Shown one piece after another: positions 6,390 to 9,685 of a stretch of 9,685 nt of DNA. The position numbers and the translations under genes are program-made. Every line of letters begins with the position of its first letter. Within the stretch, counting starts at the first letter, position 1. Origin of the DNA: JBOGGN01 sp050744165 (GTDB lineage: Bacteria > Actinomycetota > Acidimicrobiia > Acidimicrobiales > Palsa-688); assembly GCA_050744165.1 (NCBI GenBank), contig JBOGGN010000097.1:1-9685 (forward strand). The letters are read 5' to 3'. The notes under the pieces were generated by a model. The model searched no databases and had not been told where the DNA came from. It worked only from the letters and a program-made list of their open reading frames with translations.

Positions 6390-7280
6390 TCAGCCCTCCC
6401 GCGGGAGCGGGATCGACGACGGTGAGAACGACGGCGGTGAGAACGACGGGCTGGCGGGTCGCAGCGTGGCGCTGACATAACCAGCCTTTGACGTCGTGTC
6501 CGTCGTCCCGGGCGGGGTCGTGGTGACGGTAGCCGGCGTGGCCCCTGGCGGTGGCGCCATTCCGGCCCCCGGCAGCCCCGAAATGGTCCGATTCAGCGAC
6601 TCCCGCAGCTTCGTCAAGGCCCCCACCGCCTCGTTGCGCTCGCCCTCGAGACGCTGTAAGTCGAACTGCAACACCGCCTGGCGCTCGTGCAGTTGAGCGA
6701 GAATCCGGTCCCGGTCTGTCTCGGCAGCCGCGACCAGCGCCTTGGCTCGCTCGGCAGCTTCGGCCTCACAGCGCGTGGTGCGCGCTTCGGCTTCGCCGAG
6801 AAGGCGGCTCGCGGCCTCGGCACCGCGAGACTCGGCCTGGCGCACGATGGCTGCGGCCTGCTCAGCGGCTCCGGCGATAAACGCCTCCATCTCCGCCTTG
6901 CGGCCCTCGGCGGCGTGCACCAGGTCGGAGGCTTCCTGTCGAGCCCGACCGAGGATCGAGACCGCCTCGGCATCGGCGTCGGCTCTAAGGGTCTGCGCGC
7001 CCTCCTCGGCCAAAAGGAGGATGGCCGAGACCCGGTCCCCCAATGCCTCGATGGTTCGCGGCGGCCCGTCTTGGTGTTGGCGCTCCATCTGCGCCGCCCG
7101 GGCCCGAAGGACTACGACCTCCTCCCGCAGGTGGTTGTTCTCGAACTCCGCCGCCTCCATCCGCTGGGTGGCGTTGGCCAGCCACTCCCGCAGCGTGTCC
7201 ACGTACTCGTCCACGTGGGCTCGGTCGTAACCCCGCACTGTCACCGCGAACTGGGGTTCCAGCTCGGTGGTGGTCGTCAT
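6390..7280 (-). CDS. DivIVA-domain coiled-coil protein with Pro/Ser/Thr-rich C-terminal tail
   Basis: A 296-residue protein starts with a DivIVA-type N-terminal module: FAVTVRGYDRAHVDEYVDTL (11-30) matches the RGYD..VDEYV signature of actinobacterial Wag31/FilP/Scy-like proteins. A short coiled coil (about 30-70) follows. A long Ala/Glu/Arg-rich coiled coil (about 75-235) contains repeated A..EA...I...A patterns. The last 60 residues are rich in Pro, Thr and Ser and include a PSFSP-type repeat. Such proteins usually act as cytoplasmic scaffolds in polar growth or division; a specific role here is inference. There is no signal peptide or membrane segment. The start at 7280 is preferred over an in-frame ATG at 7292 because GGAGG (7290-7286) stands 5 bases before it. 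The gene is convergent with pgl and divergent from the small membrane protein gene. The 5' leader folds over its own ribosome binding site. Confidence 0.85.
   Translation of the reverse strand: MTTTTELEPQFAVTVRGYDRAHVDEYVDTLREWLANATQRMEAAEFENNHLREEVVVLRARAAQMERQHQDGPPRTIEALGDRVSAILLLAEEGAQTLRADADAEAVSILGRARQEASDLVHAAEGRKAEMEAFIAGAAEQAAAIVRQAESRGAEAASRLLGEAEARTTRCEAEAAERAKALVAAAETDRDRILAQLHERQAVLQFDLQRLEGERNEAVGALTKLRESLNRTISGLPGAGMAPPPGATPATVTTTPPGTTDTTSKAGYVSATLRPASPSFSPPSFSPSSIPLPREG
6420..6449 (-). repeat. Tandem 15-base repeat in the C-terminal tail of the DivIVA-like gene
   Basis: Two exact 15-base copies (6420-6434 and 6435-6449, CGGTGAGAACGACGG on the + strand) encode the repeated PSFSP-type unit in the tail (about residues 276-288). 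Partly similar sequence precedes them at 6410-6419. Copy number may vary between strains; this is inference. Confidence 0.75.
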
Positions 7281-7283
7281 CGA

Positions 7284-7322
7284 TACCTCCATTGCTCGTC
7301 GCCACAGCGACGAGCCGAGGTA
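7284..7322 (-). promoter_or_regulatory. Ribosome-binding-site-sequestering hairpin in the leader of the DivIVA-like gene
   Basis: Read on the minus strand, TACCTC (7322-7317) pairs with GAGGTA (7289-7284), and GCTCGTCGC (7315-7307) pairs with GCGACGAGC (7302-7294) around a TGTG loop. Only a G and an AATG interrupt the two stems. GAGGTA contains most of the Shine-Dalgarno for ATG 7280, so the folded leader would block initiation. Possible mechanisms such as a thermometer or protein binding are inference. Confidence 0.6.
7286..7290 (-). promoter_or_regulatory. Shine-Dalgarno deciding the start of the DivIVA-like gene
   Basis: GGAGG on the minus strand, 5 bases before ATG 7280. It overlaps the codons that follow the alternative ATG at 7292, which itself has no Shine-Dalgarno. 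This favours the shorter protein. Confidence 0.75.
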
Positions 7323-7357
7323 CGACTACCGTCGCCGACTCCGCCACCGGTAAAGAT

Positions 7358-7374
7358 ACCTTGCCTGTCAAGGT
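7358..7374. promoter_or_regulatory. Inverted repeat in the divergent intergenic region, possible operator
   Basis: ACCTTG (7358-7363) and CAAGGT (7369-7374) are 6-bp arms with a 5-base spacer. The repeat includes TTGACA on the minus strand (7371-7366), a perfect -35-like hexamer, and TATCTT (minus, 7358-7353) lies close downstream. The spacing is too short for these two to form one promoter. A promoter for the DivIVA-like gene is likely in this 155-base gap, but I cannot place it firmly. Confidence 0.3.
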
Positions 7375-7447
7375 GCGTCGACATCAGGTGAGCACGAGGT
7401 CGCCCTGCAGCCGCGTGCCGCCGCCGACATGGTGCGAGAATGACGCC

Positions 7448-7681
7448 GTGTCTCGGGTGACGAGCAAGGCGTGGTTCGGTCCCAAGAAGTACCTCGGCTG
7501 GGGATGGGCACCGAGTGGGTGGGAAGGCTGGGCGGCGACAGCGTTGTTCGTGGTGCTGGCAATTGGCGCCCTGAGCGCGTTGCGCGGCGCCGCCAAGTAC
7601 ATCGTTTTTGTGGCGATCCTGGCCGTCTTCGGTGTGGTGCTGGTCCTGACGGGTGACCCGCCGGGCGGTCCTCGCTCCTAA
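7448..7681 (+). CDS. Small tryptophan-rich two-helix membrane protein, function unknown
   Basis: From GTG 7448 this frame encodes 77 residues. A basic, aromatic N-terminal part (WFGPKKYLGWGW at 9-20, WEGW at 25-28) contains five Trp. Two hydrophobic helices follow at about 29-46 and 49-68, and the tail is short and Pro/Gly-rich. I recognise the general look of short actinobacterial membrane proteins with a PKRYGWGW-like start, but I cannot assign a family or function. An alternative start is GTG 7457 (74 residues). No good Shine-Dalgarno is present, but GAGAAT (7436-7441) lies 6 bases before GTG 7448 and could be the -10 element of a leaderless transcript. The frame is open further upstream, but that stretch is low-complexity and runs antisense through the DivIVA-like gene, so it is not included. 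The protein is probably real; the start is uncertain. Confidence 0.65.
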   Translation: MSRVTSKAWFGPKKYLGWGWAPSGWEGWAATALFVVLAIGALSALRGAAKYIVFVAILAVFGVVLVLTGDPPGGPRS

Positions 7682-7708
7682 ACAAGCAGTCACTGGCCCG
7701 TCCCGGTC

Positions 7709-7717
7709 TGCCATGAT
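7709..7717 (+). promoter_or_regulatory. Possible extended -10 promoter element of the SGNH hydrolase gene
   Basis: TG-C-CATGAT resembles an extended -10 (TGN followed by a TATAAT-like hexamer). A transcript starting about 7 bases later would have a short leader carrying the Shine-Dalgarno GGGGAGG at 7735-7741. No -35 is recognisable. Confidence 0.3.
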
Positions 7718-7747
7718 TCGGCCGGACTTCGGAAGGGGAGGCGGGCC

Positions 7748-8620
7748 ATGCGAATCTGGCTCCGGGGTGCGCTGGCAGCGACGGCTGCACTTGGTCTGGT
7801 GGCAGCGGGATTGGGTGCCACGGGCGTGGCGGCCCAAGCGACGCCGCTCTCCTATGTTGCCCTTGGAGACTCCTACACGGCGGCCCCGTTGGTGCCGCCG
7901 CTTGCCGCCCGCGCTCCCCTCGACTGCCTTCAATCGGCCAGCAACTACCCCCATCTGACGGCGCGAGCACTCGGGCTGTCGCTCGTCGACCGAAGCTGCA
8001 CTAGTGCCGACACCGCCGACATGACCACGGCCCAGTACCTCGACCAGCCGCCCCAGTTCAAAGCCCTCCAGCCGACAACCGCGGTGGTGACCATCGGGAT
8101 CGGTGGCAACGACAACGACTTGTTCGTCGGCGCTCTTACCTCCTGCGGCGCCCTCGACGCCGCCGACTTCCTCAACATCGGATCTCCCTGCCAGGCGGTG
8201 TTCGGCAACCACTTCGCGCAAGAGATCACTGCCGACGGCCCCGCTCTCAAGGCCGCCTTCGTTGCCATCCACACCCGCTCGCCCCTGGCGAGAGTGTTGG
8301 TCATCGGCTACCCCGACATCCTCCCCCAACACGGCAACTGCTACCCACTGATCCCCCTGACGACCGCGGACACCGCGTACCTGAACAGCGTCGAAATGAC
8401 CCTCAACGCAGAACTGAGCACCGAGGCGGCGGCTGCCGGTGCCACGTACGTGGACACCTTCAGCGGCAGCCTGGGCCACGACGCCTGCAAGGCGGAAGGG
8501 GTCCGGTGGATCGAGCCAATCATCCCCGGCACCTTGGCGTTCCCCGTCCACCCCAACGCCAACGGCGAAGCCCACGACGCCACCGTCGTCGAAGCCGCCA
8601 TCGGAGCCGCCGGGTTGTAG
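7748..8620 (+). CDS. Secreted SGNH-family esterase/lipase (GDSL-lipase-like)
   Basis: This 290-residue protein has a Sec signal peptide: Arg at 2 and 6, a hydrophobic core at about 8-27, and likely cleavage after VAAQA near residue 31. The mature part shows SGNH hydrolase blocks. YVALGDSYT carries nucleophile Ser42, IGIGGNDNDLF carries block III Asn121, and FPVHPNANGEAH carries catalytic His268. The position three before this His is Phe rather than Asp. That resembles the Ser-His dyad arrangement described for the Streptomyces scabies esterase. Six cysteines (60, 84, 133, 148, 198, 247) fit the three disulfides of related Streptomyces lipases. Block II reads SCTSADTADM, where relatives usually have CSGA, so the oxyanion-hole Gly seems replaced. 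The predicted reaction is hydrolysis of lipid or carboxyl esters outside the cell; the substrate is unknown. ATG 7748 follows GGGGAGG at good spacing. Confidence 0.9.
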   Translation: MRIWLRGALAATAALGLVAAGLGATGVAAQATPLSYVALGDSYTAAPLVPPLAARAPLDCLQSASNYPHLTARALGLSLVDRSCTSADTADMTTAQYLDQPPQFKALQPTTAVVTIGIGGNDNDLFVGALTSCGALDAADFLNIGSPCQAVFGNHFAQEITADGPALKAAFVAIHTRSPLARVLVIGYPDILPQHGNCYPLIPLTTADTAYLNSVEMTLNAELSTEAAAAGATYVDTFSGSLGHDACKAEGVRWIEPIIPGTLAFPVHPNANGEAHDATVVEAAIGAAGL

Positions 8621-8664
8621 CCGTCCACGGCGCCACGGTTGTCACGGAGCCGACAGCGCCCGCA

Positions 8665-8684
8665 ACCCGGACCGATACCCGGAC
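8665..8684 (+). repeat. Two 8-base direct repeats upstream of cofG
   Basis: ACCCGGAC occurs at 8665-8672 and 8677-8684, a 12-base period, ending 9 bases before the proposed -10 element. This could be a tandem activator or repressor site in the -35 region; it could also be chance in GC-rich DNA. Confidence 0.35.
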
Positions 8685-8693
8685 AGGGTCGCC

Positions 8694-8699
8694 TAGTGT
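8694..8699 (+). promoter_or_regulatory. cofG: Possible -10 element of a leaderless cofG promoter
   Basis: TAGTGT fits TANNNT and stands 6 bases before GTG 8706, the only usable start. No Shine-Dalgarno is present. The arrangement is typical of actinobacterial leaderless transcripts. The same TAG is the in-frame stop that fixes the start. Confidence 0.5.
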
Positions 8700-8705
8700 G
8701 GGCCA

Positions 8706-9685
<980 letters not shown>

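Noticed and set aside
7043..7447. N-terminal extension of the small membrane protein frame back to an upstream ATG
   Set aside because: The extension lies antisense inside the DivIVA-like gene and is Pro/Arg-rich low-complexity sequence; GTG 7448 or 7457 is more plausible.
7277..8575. 432-codon open frame on the minus strand over the small membrane protein and the SGNH hydrolase gene
   Set aside because: The + strand genes have clear signal peptide, membrane helices and catalytic motifs; the minus frame is low-complexity.

Overview
The window is a GC-rich segment that looks actinobacterial (Actinomycetota). The evidence is the gene order tkt-tal-zwf-opcA-pgl, which is the same as the Mycobacterium tuberculosis pentose phosphate cluster. 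It also carries OpcA, a protein typical of Actinobacteria and Cyanobacteria, a DivIVA-type coiled-coil protein, and the start of a coenzyme F420 deazaflavin synthase gene closely resembling the N-terminal half of mycobacterial FbiC. Class level is less certain; an uncultured Acidimicrobiia-like lineage is my guess only. There are no RNA genes, mobile elements or CRISPR arrays that I can see, and no gene-free stretch over 300 bases.

Bases 1-6271 (+ strand) hold the carbon-metabolism block. Transketolase (5' end outside the window) overlaps transaldolase by an ATGA. Transaldolase is followed four bases later by glucose-6-phosphate dehydrogenase, so these three look translationally coupled. A gap of about 240 bases then leads to opcA (G6PDH assembly/activity factor), and a 72-base gap leads to pgl (6-phosphogluconolactonase). 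Zwf with OpcA and Pgl convert glucose 6-phosphate to 6-phosphogluconate with reduced cofactor production; Tkt and Tal run the non-oxidative carbon exchanges.

Bases 6272-6389 separate pgl from a convergent minus-strand gene and contain two strong hairpins, probably terminators. The minus-strand gene (6390-7280) encodes a DivIVA-domain coiled-coil protein with a Pro/Ser/Thr-rich tail. To its right, on the + strand, lie a 77-residue tryptophan-rich two-helix membrane protein (7448-7681), a secreted SGNH-family esterase/lipase with six cysteines (7748-8620), and the 3'-truncated cofG/fbiC gene (8706 to the window end).

The less ordinary signals are mostly regulatory. There is a hairpin that would sequester the ribosome binding site of the DivIVA-like gene, a cUUCGg hairpin ending exactly on the tal stop codon just before a zwf start without a Shine-Dalgarno, a structured opcA leader with a 29-codon leader frame, and a 13-base motif shared upstream of opcA and pgl. 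pgl and cofG also have leaderless-type promoters. At the protein level, transketolase carries an unusual acidic C-terminal tail, and the SGNH hydrolase appears to lack the block II glycine. I see no evidence for a wholly new multi-gene system.
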